Of a stretch of DNA of 64,000 nt, positions 37,078 to 50,227 are shown piece by piece. The notes under the pieces were generated by a model. The model was given only the letters and a program-made list of their open reading frames with translations. It had not been told where the DNA came from and made no database searches. The stretch comes from Platynereis dumerilii (Eukaryota > Annelida > Polychaeta > Phyllodocida > Nereididae). Within the stretch, counting starts at the first letter, position 1. Every line of letters begins with the position of its first letter. A program made the translations under genes and the position numbers. The stretch covers positions 101,031,538 through 101,095,537 of the forward strand of contig JAPTHN010000003.1 of the NCBI GenBank assembly GCA_026936325.1. The letters run 5' to 3'.

Positions 37078-39102
37078 GGTCAATTCCAGCGTGACTTTGG
37101 GACAATCAATGTATTTTCCACCTTAATAGGAGTCAAAATGTAATAGAAGGAATGAGAGGAAGGTTTTGATGTTATGACATTTTGTTGTTGTGCCCATGAA
37201 GTTGCAAAATATTATAAAAACATCCCCAGAATTTGATTTTTCATTTTGATATGAGGTCAAATATGCTCTTGTGACTGAAGGGACTTTTTTGACCACCGTT
37301 TTTTGTGAGTTTGCTGAACATGTAATTACTATCTCATTTCACATGTCACAACTTATTGTCATAGTGCATTGTAATTGTATTGAGATAAGCTTTCAAATCA
37401 GGCCTACATTTAGACTGGTGGGTCAATGGTTCTCCAGCAGTGCCTCATTCATTCTGTGACTGATGGGACACCTCTTTGTGACTGATGGGACAGTATCTCA
37501 AAAGTATTTAATAAAGGTCTTTAGATTCAAATTATTGGCGAAATATAAGGTTAAAGTCACACAATGATCCATCAGAAAAGGATGCATTGTCAATATAATA
37601 AATTTAACACAAAATTATTTTAGTGTATGCCAAGAGTGTACAAAAAAAATATTCACAGATATATCTCCATTGTTCAAGGTGTAGCAGTAGTCCAAATGTG
37701 AGTCCAGAATAAAAAACTGCGGAAAATTGGGAGTTTTACATTAGCAAAATGACCAGGTGGGCAAATGTTCACAATAACTTTTTTTTTTTGTGATTAGTTA
37801 TGGTAAATATCTAACTATGTTCCAAAATTTGTGGATGTGTCTCAATCCCTTCAAACGAAAAAAAAAAATTATTGTTGAAATGGTTGTTTTTTTATGCTCG
37901 ACACAGTTTAAACATGTGCAATATGCATATTATGGTCTATGCTATGGGCTTCAAATCATCTAAAGTGTATTTTCTAGGCTAGAAAAAACTTGTCAGAAAC
38001 ATTTTCAGTAACATATCTATTAAAGGCCTAAATGGGAAACCAATTTGTTTGTCACGTCTGTGGGGAGACAGCTTCCATGCTTCTGGCACCAGATTTACTG
38101 AGTAATTGCAATCCTCTTTAATCCAAGCCATCCTTGAAAATAATCCTGTTCTTTTGGTTCCTGTGAATGCAGTATGGTGCATAGACACTCCATGCATCTT
38201 ATTTTTGAATTATTTCATGGATATCATATTGATAAGAGGCCATGTTTCTGGTCAGGTTGGTTGAATATTTAACTTGTATTCCATATGAACTTACCAAACA
38301 GTTTGTCCTTATATTTCCTATTAGCATTAATAGACCCTGCCATGCAGTTCAGCAACAAGTTATCCATCACCAAACTTTTCACCATGCTCCTAGTAAGATT
38401 TTTTGACTCCGGGTCAGGATTTCAAATTTTCGCCATAAAAATGATTGGAAATTAGAAAGGACAATCCATGTGTCACTTTATACAAAATAATAATGATTAA
38501 AATCAACAAAAAACCAAGTAATTCGCTGCATGTGGTCAATTTATCATGTTCGAATGTGACTGAAGGGACAATGTTTACACTCCATTCTTCATACAAATGA
38601 GTGAGAATATTCTTCAAAACAATTCATGCCCAGTTATCTGTCCTTATGTACTAGATAACAATGAAAAAAAGTCTGCCAAAAACAAATAATTCACTGAGTG
38701 AGGTCAATTTATTATGTTTTGGCGTGACTGATGGGACAATGTACAAGCAATGTCTAACGTAGATGAAGTGTGAATCCTCTTCAACATTAGTGTTATTAAA
38801 CACGTTTTAAAAACAACTTCCGAGTACCTTTGCAAGCATGAAAAACATGACTTTGCTTTTCTGCGATGTATGTGTGATCAGTATGAAGATAATAAGCAAC
38901 TCCTTCTTTCAATTTTGATTTTTGCCTAAAATTCTGAACAGATTGGAGGAAAATGTTGATTATTTCAAAACGGAACACAATATGAGAAAAATTTAACTTG
39001 TTTTGGGCAGTAGAGACCATACTGGTTTGCTACTGTGAATGATTTGACAATCACCAAGATTTTAAAAAATACTAAAAGTGGTACGCTTCTGTGGAATTGA
39101 CC
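37078..39102. mobile_element. 2.0-kb non-autonomous TIR element, 4-bp target duplication
   Basis: The ends are GGTCAATTCCA at the left and its reverse complement TGGAATTGACC at the right, flanked by TTTT (37074-37077, 39103-39106). U3 and U5 have the empty site 'agttccttttacagtc'. The terminal module GGTCAA...GTGACTGANGGGACA recurs inside in the same direction near 37253, 37425-37495 (twice), 38533-38575 and 38702-38740. There is no transposase frame. I do not recognise the family. Confidence 0.85.
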
Positions 39103-40469
39103 TTTTACAGTCTACACTCTACAGCTACCCAGGCTAAAATCAGCCTTCTTTCTACAATTCAATAGAATGGAGGCAGCGCCATTCAAGGGGAAATTCTGTA
39201 CAGCATTAAAGAGGAAATTCTGTGCATAAACTTCAAAGAGACTTGCAAATCAAATGCATGAGCTCTTTCTTGTATTATTTGGCATGCAGGGTTGTGCCAT
39301 AAAAGTGAAAAACCAGAACTGCAGCATAAAGATACATTCGAAACTCACACAAAGTGTAAAGTTGTGTGGGCTATGCAGGTTGCCCGATGGATATGGTACG
39401 TTCAGCCCTCTAAGCCCAGTTCTCAAGATGGGTTGATGACTACATAATTTCATTTGCACTGATATCTCCAATGCTTATTTTCTATTTAATATTTTAAAGT
39501 TCAATTGTTATTTTAACCTGAAGTCTTTATTTATATTTTTTCCATATTTCTGATATATAGTTTTAATGAATTGTAACTTATTTTGAATCTGGTGCCAGAT
39601 CGATAAGCATATATTGCTTCCTTTGGTACCATAATAAAATTACATACATTACATATTACATACATACTACACCAGAATGATAATACCAACTTTGCACTGC
39701 ATTCCACCTTTAGTATTGTTCATGTAAATCACAGTAAACAGTCTGAACATTGCACACCCTGATATGATTGAATTTAATCATTTAATTGAGACCAGAGCTG
39801 CAAAATGCTAAAATTTAATGCAACGGGCAACAAGCAGTACCTTTGGGTTAATGGCACCTTGCATGAGCAGCCAGCATGGATACATTTGTGAGCATATGAT
39901 GTTGATGTATGACCTGAGAGAATGTGTTTCTGCAGACGCAACTGGTTGACTGCTTATAGCCCAGCCATATTGAGGAATCTGCACATGCCTGTGAAGGATG
40001 CAATTAGTCAGTCACCAGTGTTTCCCAGCATTTGTAGCTCTGAATGAAAGGCTGTTCTGATGTGACAGTCTGACAGACAGTGCTCATCCACTCTGCATGA
40101 CATCATACTACTGTCAGCTAACCTTGACCTGTTGACCTAATGTGTAATGTGAGCTGGATTCTGAATCCCATTTGATACTTGAGACTACTCATCACAAAGT
40201 TGGCAGGTTTTCGTTATGTATTTTATCAGGGCTGGCAGCCTGGCATTCATGTTTCTTTAATGAGAAAAACCAAATAGTGTTAAGCTAGCAATATCTGAAC
40301 ACTTTCAACCTCCTGCTTATGTGTTTTTGTTTACCATGCTTTTTGTACCAAATGCCTTAGGCGAAAGTCCAAGAGGGAAAGATCCAGGTCAGGTATGAGA
40401 CTAGATTTATAAACCAGAGTAAGCTGACTATGAGATTGGCATTGGCTAGGGTAACTTGACTTATCCCAG

Positions 40470-40607
40470 TTCAGCTAAAAGTGCCACTGGACAAGATAAT
40501 ATGTGTACCTGTCTTGACATCAGACAATGCATCCTCAAACTGGGATCAGGGACCCTCCAGTTCTGGTTTTCATTGGAAATCTGCATCCACTAATGAGTTT
40601 CTCTCTG
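40470..40607 (+). other. Possible 138-nt phase 1-1 exon in block D (U4)
   Basis: It has the same acceptor (ends 40469) and donor (GT at 40608) as the U3 copy, the same 138-nt length and an open frame. The frame runs on past the donor for about another 45 codons before a stop. Confidence 0.25.
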
Positions 40608-41663
40608 GTAAGAAAAGTTCTGAAAACTCATTTGAAGACAGCTCAATCAACAGACCTGAAAATACCTTCACAATACCAAAACAGTACATCGTTGTATCTA
40701 TCTCGAAATTTCAGTGTAAAGGTGAAATGTTCCAGATAGGAGAAACATGACTATATCTTTATGGCACTTTTAATATATAGGATTTTTTTTAATTTTTTGC
40801 TTAACCCAAATCACATCACTTTTATACAAAAAGTAAAGTGCCCTGTTAACTATATCTTTCCATATGAGGAAGATGTCTTATATTAGTTTATGTCAAATCA
40901 TCTCGCAATTGATTCCTACCCACACCAGATTGCACTTTTTAAAGGCCTTTGGGATGTAGGTTATCTAATCATCCTTTCCTGCAGAAATCATTCATCACAA
41001 TGATCTACCTTCTCTCCCTTCCAATTTACAGAGCAACGGGAGAGTGAGGAGCAAATTCCTGAACAGTTCCACAACACTCAAGCTTTCCATTCTAGGCATG
41101 ATTCAAGGATCTATTCTGTCCTCTGCTTTATTGAATCATCTCTTAGAGATGAATTTAATCTGCCACATTAGCCAAATTCTGACATTCAATTTATACCACA
41201 GATGATATAATTGTGGAGCGAAGGTTTCCAAATCAGTCTCACTGCATCACACTTTTAAAAATAGGCTTTCATTTCTATACAGTACACAAATTCTGGTTGT
41301 GTTAGATATGAGTATCACAGACTTGCTATTTCAAAACTTATACTGTTTGAGGACTTTTTTATCAATGCTTTTCAATATAATATCATGCTGTACAGCATTT
41401 TAATTGTGGCGGAGCTAACCTTGTCCTGTTTGAGTATTCTGGAAGTCCTATTTGTCTGCAAGAATGCAGGAATGCTGGTATAAGCACCACAAGTTCCTCA
41501 ATACGCCTGTTTTCATCAGACAAAACCTTCGGCAACTTTCTAGCTCCAATTTTTGCTTTTTACTCATCCAATAGTAAGTTCTGCTTGTTCATGTCTATCT
41601 GGGATAGCCAGCTGAGCTCAGTGGCTGTTGACAGTTGACCTCACCCTGGGGCAATGAGGCCTT

Positions 41664-41695
41664 TCCAAGGAAATGGCACAGTTCCCTTGGTAACC
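41664..41695. repeat. E1-type hairpin motif (U4)
   Basis: The motif is 'tttccaaggaaatggcacag' then 'ttcccttggtaacccc'. A partner half copy lies near 41766. Confidence 0.5.
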
Positions 41696-44600
41696 CCTGC
41701 TGAGCCAAATGGCAAAGACACACCGTGGTGTATTTTTAGGGGTTCTAGAATATGCCCTGAAGACACAGTTCTCTTGGTAACCCAGCTGAAAAATATTGCC
41801 ATGTCTTCCTGACCGTGATGGTTTCTGCTCTCTTTCTCCATGAACGAATGCTGTAAAGCCTTTGAGGGCTTTCACAACGATCTCCTAAATGCCAGACAGG
41901 ATGTTTCAATGAGCACTGCCAAAACTGTGTATAGCTCAAGAGCTGTCTGAGCACCACATGATTGCCCCATCTTGTCAGCGCTCTTCACACAGTGCACAGT
42001 CTGCAACTTAGGTTATCGAAGCACTCAATGACAATGTCTGCAAATGGCAACTAATGTGTTATTGGCAAAATGTCTATGTCACAGGAAGTCCAATTTTGGC
42101 CGTTAAATGTAGGAAAGTCCACTTTGTACCAAACCTTACTCATTTACTTTTCCGAACATAATGTCTAAAAATGCCCAATTAGTCTTTGAAAATGTGTATA
42201 TCACAGAGATTGGAGTAGGATGGGCAGCCCTTCAATAAGATTGCGGATCAAGAAGCTTCCAGAAAGGCGCTGCGAGCTGTGAGAAGTCATTGTTTTTAAT
42301 AGATCTCTTTTCTTTTGTAACCTTTATAACATGATATAAAATTGATATTGTTAGTAGCTACCAAAGGCTGCAGAAGTAAATCATTCAGATAACACAGCAC
42401 CCTGATTTGGAAATCAACACTGTGTAAAATGAAAAATATTCAGTATGAGAACTATTCCACAACGTTTTGGAAGCCCAAATTAAGAAACAATTCTGACAAA
42501 CTGTGACAATTAAATTTCAATCAGGACTGGCAAACATCAGGGTTGCCATTCTTCATCTGCATGATAGATCTTCTGTCATTCTACACTCAAATGAAAGTCT
42601 CCTTTTCGTCTGAAGCCAAAGAGAACTCTTTTGTATTTGGCATTCTAGCTTCACTCAAAACAGCTAAATAAGGCTTTGAAATAAGGCTGAGACTCCTCAT
42701 AAGCAGACATTTTAAAAGACACTTATATTTTAGTGTAAAAGCCCTGCATTTATCGCAGAAATTCCATATTCTCACTCGATGAGCCTGGGAACTAATGCAA
42801 ACCTAAGCCTTGCAAGAACAGCAGCTTTGCCTAAACACTGTTTTAACTGCACAATTTCGTCAGCCATAAAATGTAATAATCCTGATTCAAGGCTTTCACA
42901 ACTTGAAAGCTTGAAAGCCTGAAAGCAATTAATCCTATAGACTTTAAAATGTTTGAAATACCAGGGTGCTCATAAAAAGGGATGGCAATCAAGATTAAAC
43001 TTGTAAACCCCTTCATAAAAAGTATTAAAAAAGGAAAATCCTCTTGAAACTTTCACACCTGAACAGCATGGATTGGTTTGTTTCTAATGACACTGATTGA
43101 TGAAGCTGACACATTCTGGCAATGGCTGACCTTAGCCTTAAGCATTACAGCTTTGCCCAGGAAATAGCACGGTTCACTGACCAAAAAAGTAATGTTCTTT
43201 TTGCCAAGGATGACCAAAGTTTGAAACATTCACTAAGTCTTCCTAAATGCAAGGCATGATGTTTCAGTGAGCACCAACAAAGTCAGTCAGCTGAAGTATT
43301 CTGGAAGCACCAAACAATTGCCCTCTTTTGTCTGCAGTATTGGCTGTACAAGCACTTGCAGAAGCATTACAAGTTGCTGAAACGTTTGCAAATGACAGAG
43401 AGGAGCTGTCAGCAGAACATTTTAGTTCCAGAATATCAATATCTTGGCTCCTTCTGAATCGCGGCTCACTGATGACCGCACTCCTTCCTTGCCGGAAGTT
43501 TCAAGCAAATCCCAAACCCAAGCAATAAAGGCGCCTGGGATATGTGAAGAGTATGATTGGGATCCATTAGGGGGATATCATGCATCTTTTATATTAAAAA
43601 TTATCATATATCAAATTTATGGAATGAATAATTTGCAGTGGTTTCAATTGTATGACACCTCTTTTACATTATTATACTTTCTAGAATGATATCACAATAT
43701 GAATTGATGCATGCTTAAGGCAAAGGCACATTTTTTAAGTTGGTAGTCCACATTAATTTTTCATACCATCAGCAGAAGTTTTATTTTGCAGCAGCATAAA
43801 CCATTGTGCCAGTTATAAAGTACTTCAAGGGATAATCTCAGGATTCATCACAAACATTTCTGAAAGTAGACTTAGATGCAACAGTCTATTTATTCCGGGC
43901 TCCAGACAGTGGAAATATCAGACCGGCAGCAGCTTTGCACATGACATGGCATAATGTGATTTCGTCTTCTTTTATTTTTCCTTAAATATTAATGTCTCAA
44001 AGCAATACTTTTTTTCTGGAACCAACACTGTACACAGCTACCAGAAAACCAGAGATTCAGTGCAGTTCTTTCACACAAATTAAAAAATAAGCTTCGTTAA
44101 GTCCAGAAATTGGGCCTTTTGACTTGGCAGAACTTTTCCCCCTCTTTCAGCAATACTAACAGAATTCAAAGAAAGTCTGTTCTCGCTGGACAAATTTATC
44201 AAGGAGAGCCAGTGATTGTCTGTGCCTTGAAGATCCGGACTTCAATGGCAGTTGATAGTTGACCTTATATCTGGGCACGGGGTATTGCCAAGAAAATGGC
44301 ACAGTTCCCTCCGTAAATTCAGCTGAGCCAAATGGCCAAATCTTCCTGGCTGTGATGTTTTTGGCCCATTTTCTGCTTGAACCACTGATGCCAAACTTTG
44401 AAGGCTTTTCACCGCACTTTGCTAAATACCATTATGATGCCATAATTAGTAACTATAAAACATTTTCCATTTAAAACAGCCTCGATTGATGCAACGGACT
44501 ATCAGTGAACTAGCAGATCAGAAAGCTATAGAACTGCCATAGTGAACTACTCCTGTAGTCTGTGAGATTTCAATGCTTGATGAAAAAGGAGAATGAAGTT

Positions 44601-45089
44601 CCTTTGTTTGGTCCTTTTAAACTCCTGGTATACTATGTGGTATAGGCAAAATAGTGAAGCTCGACTTGCATCAAAAAGCAATTTGAATGTCCACAGGGAC
44701 AAATTGTACAAATCACGGAGCTATAAACTCTCTAACAACATATCGAAGAGTCTCCAGTGCCTTTCTGGAAAACCTAGAACACACCATGAAATAATATGTA
44801 AATGCCAAAGCATGAATACGGGAGCCAATTCTGGTAAAAAAAATCTGAATGTAGCGTTTAATCACAGTACTCAGTTCCTCTGAGGCATGGGCCAAGTCAA
44901 TTTTCTCTCTAGCTGGTGAATATGATTCTTTGTCTCAGAAAAAGTCTGTTTTATTTTATTCCTGTACTCCTTTATTATTATTATGGAATAATTCTATTTT
45001 GCCAAGGAGCAGGTGGCAAAGTGACAGTCATGCTCGTTTCAGTACGTTATGAGAATGATTTACAAGAAGGTGTATTAATGCTGCTTGCT

Positions 45090-45440
45090 AATTTCAGTCA
45101 CTTAGGATAATGACATGTCACATTAACTTCAGCCATAACTCTCTTTGCAAAGAAGGTGTTTGCTAGGCAATCACTGCTTGGAGGAGCTAATTAAGAGGAG
45201 AAATCTATAAAAGGCCTGCGGTGCAACACCTCTTTGATGTACACTGGCATTCTCCATTTCCTGTACTTTATGGGATAGATAATTCCCTGTCTTTGAGACA
45301 ACCGATATAGGGACATGTACTAATCAATCAGTATGCTGTCCCTCTGCGTGAAAAGTGCCACATGTTGAGGAGTTGCCCGACCCACCAGACACTGAGGGAG
45401 TCAGAGGGACTGTGATATTGAATGCTGCAGGGAGCTGTCC
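45090..45440 (+). promoter_or_regulatory. Promoter-like module P, copy 4 (best TATA box)
   Basis: The core is CTATAAAAGG (45205-45214), a consensus TATA box, preceded by homeodomain-type 'gctaattaag' and by 'aatgacatgtcacatt'. About 30 bp downstream 'gcaacacctctttgatg' would hold a start site. GATA sites, ATCAATCA and 'ccacatgttgagg' follow. It shares 'ctttgagacaacc' with copy 1 rather than copies 2 and 3. Confidence 0.5.
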
Positions 45441-45999
45441 TTCCTCCTTCACTCTTTTCTAATCTGTCTACTCTTTGTTTACTTTTTTCTTGTGTTTGAA
45501 TTAATTGCCTTTTTCAATCAATTCTAAGCGATGTCAGTGGTCCATTGATACTTTTGATGTTACTGTTAAAAGGATCCATCAATTAAATCTCTCTCTTTTT
45601 AATCTATTAAAAATCATGCCCAGTTGAGCTCAAATCTGTATTCTTCACTACCTTATTCACTATGTGCAACCTCAACCAAGCATACTGGGAAAATCATTAA
45701 GCATTCAATGGCATTGGCTGGGAGAAGGCTACTATAATAGACAAGAAAGGTTCAAAAACTTACTTTGTAGCTGTTTGGTATCCACAGAGAATCACACCTC
45801 CAATTCAGGTATCCCGGGAGTTTCTGAAAATGTTTCGTAACTGTATTACTTTTTGTGAGTTTTGAAGAGACAATTTAGGTATATCCGAGCATACTTCAAG
45901 TTGGTAAGATCCAAGAAACAGATTCCAAAATTTAATCTGTCAAGATTTCACTTGTGACAGTGGATGAGGACAGCAGTAGTAGAAGTGGAAATCACGCTA

Positions 46000-46295
46000 C
46001 CACCCTGGATGAAATACATTCACACACAATCTCATACACATGAAGACCTGGTATAGGACTTTATCATTGCATATTCTGAAGATCCAGCATTACATCCATG
46101 TGTGTGTTCCACAAGGCCCAGGTGCCAAATGGTTCTGCAGCTTCCATGAGATATGCTTTAAGGCATGCCCCTGCTGCCACCTGGCGGGGCTTCTTGCAGA
46201 TCAATAATTCCAATCTGGTTATCAGCCATCTCCACTTCCCGGCATTACACTTGAGCATGCAGGGAATCATCACCATTTCATCAGGTGCTGACACT
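46000..46295. repeat. Conserved GC-rich block B, copy 4
   Basis: It keeps the 'ccacctggcggggcttc' core (46178-46194). It lacks one A in the following 'aataattcc', another frame-breaking difference from its sisters. Confidence 0.6.
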
Positions 46296-48233
46296 TAAAC
46301 AATAGATAAACCGATGTAAAGGGATAAAGACCAGATAATCTTTGATGTGAATCATTTAGATGAAAATTGAAGTGAAGATAGCTTAGTTGATAAGAGAGGA
46401 TGTTGGCTGTTTTTGTCAGGCTTTGTGATACTCAGTGCTTACAAAGCATATGAAAAAGGCTTTAACCTTAGTTGTTTTACAGTTACCTCAGCAAAACAAA
46501 ACGAGCACAGGTGGACAGTAGTCCTAAAACTGAGTCATAAATTACGTAGGTGAGTGAGAAGGTATCTATTTTTAGATCAGCAGTGTAACATTTAGTTGAA
46601 CTTTTTTTTAAGTTATGCAAACAGAGATTACCAATTCACCATTATATGTCCAATTTAAATTCATGATTAAATTTGACAAAAAAGGAAAAGATGCAACAAT
46701 ATCTTATTGAAATATTCATATACTAGAATTGTTTTGAGATTGGCCTGCCTTCTTGGAAAGCATCTATGAGTGGTACAGTAATTTACGCTTCATGGAAACC
46801 ACACACCCTGTTTAACAAATACTTTATGATCAATTATTTAAGTAATGATGGAATTGGTCATCCAGAAATGACAGTGTCTAAACTGTCTAATAACATATCA
46901 AGCTGAATTGCTATATTGATCCAGTAAAAATTCATTCATATTCCCTTTTGAAACCTATGATTAGGCAGTGAAATAGAATGGCTTGTCTTGAATAATCATG
47001 GCACTCTAATATTCAACACATGTTGCTAATTATCAGAGTGAAAGAATATTTAGACTATTGTCTGTGAATGCTTTGTTATCAGACTAAGTAAATGTGGGTG
47101 GCCTGAGAAACTGACATTTCCTTAATAATGCCTAATGGTTATTATGCACTAATATACCATTATGTAAATGCAATTGTGAGTGATAGGACCATCTATCTAT
47201 ATATTATATATAGAAAACTTCTGTTTGCCTCTTAGGGTTGCCCTTGAAAGTGTAACTCAGGCTAATAAGTGTATTTGCTGCTGTGGGAGCCAATGTCCAA
47301 TAAAGCGTAAGCAGGATCTAATATTGACACCACTGAACACACAATATTTCTTCTGGAGTGTCAAATCAGCAATTTACCTGGGACACAACTTCACTTATTT
47401 TACCATCTGTAAAACAGTTTATGCTTACTGAGAACTGTGGCCCATGCAATGAGCAACCAAACTCCTTCATATGTGTACTGAACAGCATTCAGATGAAGCT
47501 GAAAAGACAAACATGTAGTTTGCTAAATCAGTCAGGCCTTGTCCATGGCCAGAGGACCATGAAAGAGCATGTCCGCCAGCCACTAAGTAGTCTTCAGTTG
47601 TAGTGCTGAAACACTCAACGCTTTCCAGCTGGTTGTAACATTGTTCCTAACAGTGTCACACTGTGGATGCAGACACAAGAGTATCCAGATATAACGGGGC
47701 TGGAGGTTGTAGCAAGTTTGTAGTTCCTTTTGCAGTCTACACTCTACAGCTACCCAGGCTAAAATCAGCCTTCTTTCTACAATTCAATAGTATGGAGGCA
47801 GCACCATTCAAGGGGAAATTCTGTACAGCATAAAAGAGGAAATTCTGTGCATAGACTTCAAAGAGACTTGCAAATCTAATGCATGAGCTCTTTCTTGTAT
47901 TATTTGGCATGCAGGGTTGTGCCATAAAAGTGAAAAACCAGAACTGCAGCATAAAGATACATTCGAAACTCAAAGTGTAGAGTTGTGTTGGCTATGCAGT
48001 CTGCCCGATGGTCTGCTTCCCTGAGAAACTGTTTACAGAGATAGATAGATAGATATGGCACGTTCAGCCCTCTAAGCCCAGTTCTGAAGGTGGGTTGATG
48101 ACTACATAATTTCATTTGCACTGATATCTCCAATGCTTATTTTCTATTTAATATTTTAAAGCTCAATTGTTATTTTAACCTGAAGTCTTTATTTATATTT
48201 TTCCATATTTTTGATATATAGTTTTAATGAATT

Positions 48234-48926
48234 AAGTTTCCTTTGCATCTTAGACAACAATTGAGAATGATCAATTATTGGCTTAAACTTGAGAAAAGAC
48301 CAGATGATAATGTTCTTAAAAAATGTTTGAATTTTCAGAAAAATATACCTTCACGAACATGCTGGTTCAGCAAAATAAAACAGGTACTAGAGAACAACAA
48401 TATACAGTTTGGAGAAATTAATGAGACAGACCTAATAAATGAAACGTTCTCTAAGATGTTTAAAGAGAAACTATACCAAAAGTATCAAAATGATTTTTTC
48501 CAAGAAATGAATGACTCGACTAAACAACCAAAACTTAGAACTTATAAATTAATGAAGACTGATTTCAGAATAGAACCTTATTTACTACATAATATTAACA
48601 GGAAATTATACACTAAAATTGCGAGATTTCGCACTAGCTCTCACAACCTTCGAATTGAAACTGGAAGACATGAAAGCCCTAAGTTGCCTGTAGAAAACAG
48701 AATTTGTAATAAGTGCGATTTAAATGAAGTTGAAAATGAAATACATTGTTTATTGTTATGTCCTAGTCATGGATTAGACAGGGAAAATCTTATTACTATA
48801 TCATCTAATATAATATGCAACTTTGATCAACTCGATAATTTTGAAAATTTTTTAGCCATTATGACATCACGAGAACCCCAATTATTAAAAGCTATAGGTA
48901 AATTTCTTGTTAGTATTGATGTTTAA
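48234..48926 (+). CDS. LINE ORF2 C-terminal fragment (post-RT, zinc-binding)
   Basis: The frame is open from the truncated 5' end; the first in-frame ATG is only at 48267. It encodes about 230 residues of the region downstream of the RT domain. The N-terminal part (RMINYWLKLEKRPDDN) resembles the linker of many invertebrate LINEs. The C-terminal part has RFRTSSHNLRIETGRHE, then a Cys-x2-Cys (CNKC) and a His-x4-Cys (HCLLLC) cluster like those in reverse-transcriptase zinc-binding tails. It has no RT or endonuclease motifs, so it is inert alone. The tail is related in pattern to that of the LINE at 28.8 kb, but the sequences differ widely, so this is a different family. Confidence 0.8.
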   Translation, partial: KFPLHLRQQLRMINYWLKLEKRPDDNVLKKCLNFQKNIPSRTCWFSKIKQVLENNNIQFGEINETDLINETFSKMFKEKLYQKYQNDFFQEMNDSTKQPKLRTYKLMKTDFRIEPYLLHNINRKLYTKIARFRTSSHNLRIETGRHESPKLPVENRICNKCDLNEVENEIHCLLLCPSHGLDRENLITISSNIICNFDQLDNFENFLAIMTSREPQLLKAIGKFLVSIDV

Positions 48927-49211
48927 TGATATAGTCTGTCGTTTTGCATTTCATTTTAAATGTATATATATATATACATATAGCCCATTGTGATTTAATT
49001 TACTGATTTGTCATGTCTTAGAATTAACATTTATTTAATTGGCTGGAACCTTAAATTGTATAGATATTTTGTAAGATTGAAATTGATTATGTCTTTTTAA
49101 ACTTGAACCATTTATTGTATGTTTGTATTACTATTTTGTTATTTTCTGTTTTGACAAATGTGTCAGATGTGACATTTTCGTTGTCGTAATAAAATAAAAA
49201 AATAATAAAAA
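48234..49211 (+). mobile_element. 5'-truncated LINE with 8-bp target duplication
   Basis: AATGAATT flanks both ends (48226-48233, 49212-49219). U3 (near 24912) and U4 (near 39567) have the single-copy empty site 'gttttaatgaattgtaactt'. The element of about 978 bp carries one open frame, a 3' UTR with AATAAA (49187) and an A-rich tail. Intact frame, tail and duplication suggest a recent insertion. Confidence 0.92.
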
Positions 49212-50101
49212 AATGAATTGTAACTTATTTTGAATCTGGTGCCAGATCGATAAGCATATATTGCTTCCTTTGGTACCATAATAAAATTACATACATTACA
49301 TATTACATACATACTACACCAGAATGATAATACCAACTTTGCACTGAATTCCACCTTTAGTATTGTTCATGTAAATCACAGTCAACAGTCTGAACATTGC
49401 ACACCCTAATATGATTGAATTTAATCATTTAATCGAGACCAGAGCTGCAAAATGCTAAAATTTAATGCATCGGGCAACAAGCAGTACCCTTGGGTGGATG
49501 GCACCTTGCATGAGCAGCCAGCATGGATACATTTGTGAGCATATGATGTTGATGTATGACCTGAGAGAATGTGTTTCTGCAGACGCAACTGGTTGACTGC
49601 TTATAGCCCAGCCATATGGAGGAATCTGCACATGCCTGTGAAGGATGCAATTAGTCAGTCACCGGTGTTTCCCGGCTTTTGTAGCTCTGAATGAAAGGCT
49701 GTTCTGATGTGACAGTCTAATAGACAGTGCTCATCCACTCTGCATGACATCATACAACTGTCAGCTAACCTTGACCTATTGACCTAATGTGTAATGTGAG
49801 CTGGATTCTGAATCCCATTTGATACCTGAGACTACTCATTACAAAGTTGGCAGGTTTTCGTTATGCATTTTATCAGGGCTGGCAGCCTGGCAATCATGTT
49901 TCTTTAATGAGAAGAACCGAATAGTGTTAAGCTAGCAATATCTGAACACTTTCTACCTCCTGCTTATGTGTTTTTGTCTCCAAATGCCTTAGGCGAAAGT
50001 CCAAGAGGGAAAGATCCAGGTCTGGTATGAGACTAGATCATTACACCAGAGCAAGCTGACTATGAGATTGGCATTGGTTAGGGTAACCTGACTTATCCCA
50101 G

Positions 50102-50227
50102 TTCAGCTAAAAGTGCCACTGGACAAGATAATATGTGCACCCGTCTTAACATCAGACAATGCATCCTCCAACTGGGATCAGTTCTGGTTATATTGGAAAT
50201 CTACACCCACTGAAGAGTTGCTCTCTG
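50102..50227 (+). other. Possible 126-nt phase 1-1 exon in block D (U5)
   Basis: It has the same acceptor and donor as the U3 and U4 copies. It differs by an in-frame 12-nt deletion; a 6-nt deletion lies further on in the continuing open frame. That both differences are multiples of three hints at, but does not prove, coding constraint. Confidence 0.25.

Larger units (their letters stand above)
31240..44500. repeat. Tandem-duplication unit U4
   Basis: The landmark order is the same as in U3: P 32.47-32.79, B 33.40-33.74, C 34.96, D 40.37-40.75, G 41.04, E1 41.66, E2 43.15, F 43.89 and E3 44.28 kb. The C block is split by two insertions (35.04-37.02 and 37.08-39.10 kb). The intervening host sequence has no supportable gene. 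Confidence 0.8.
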
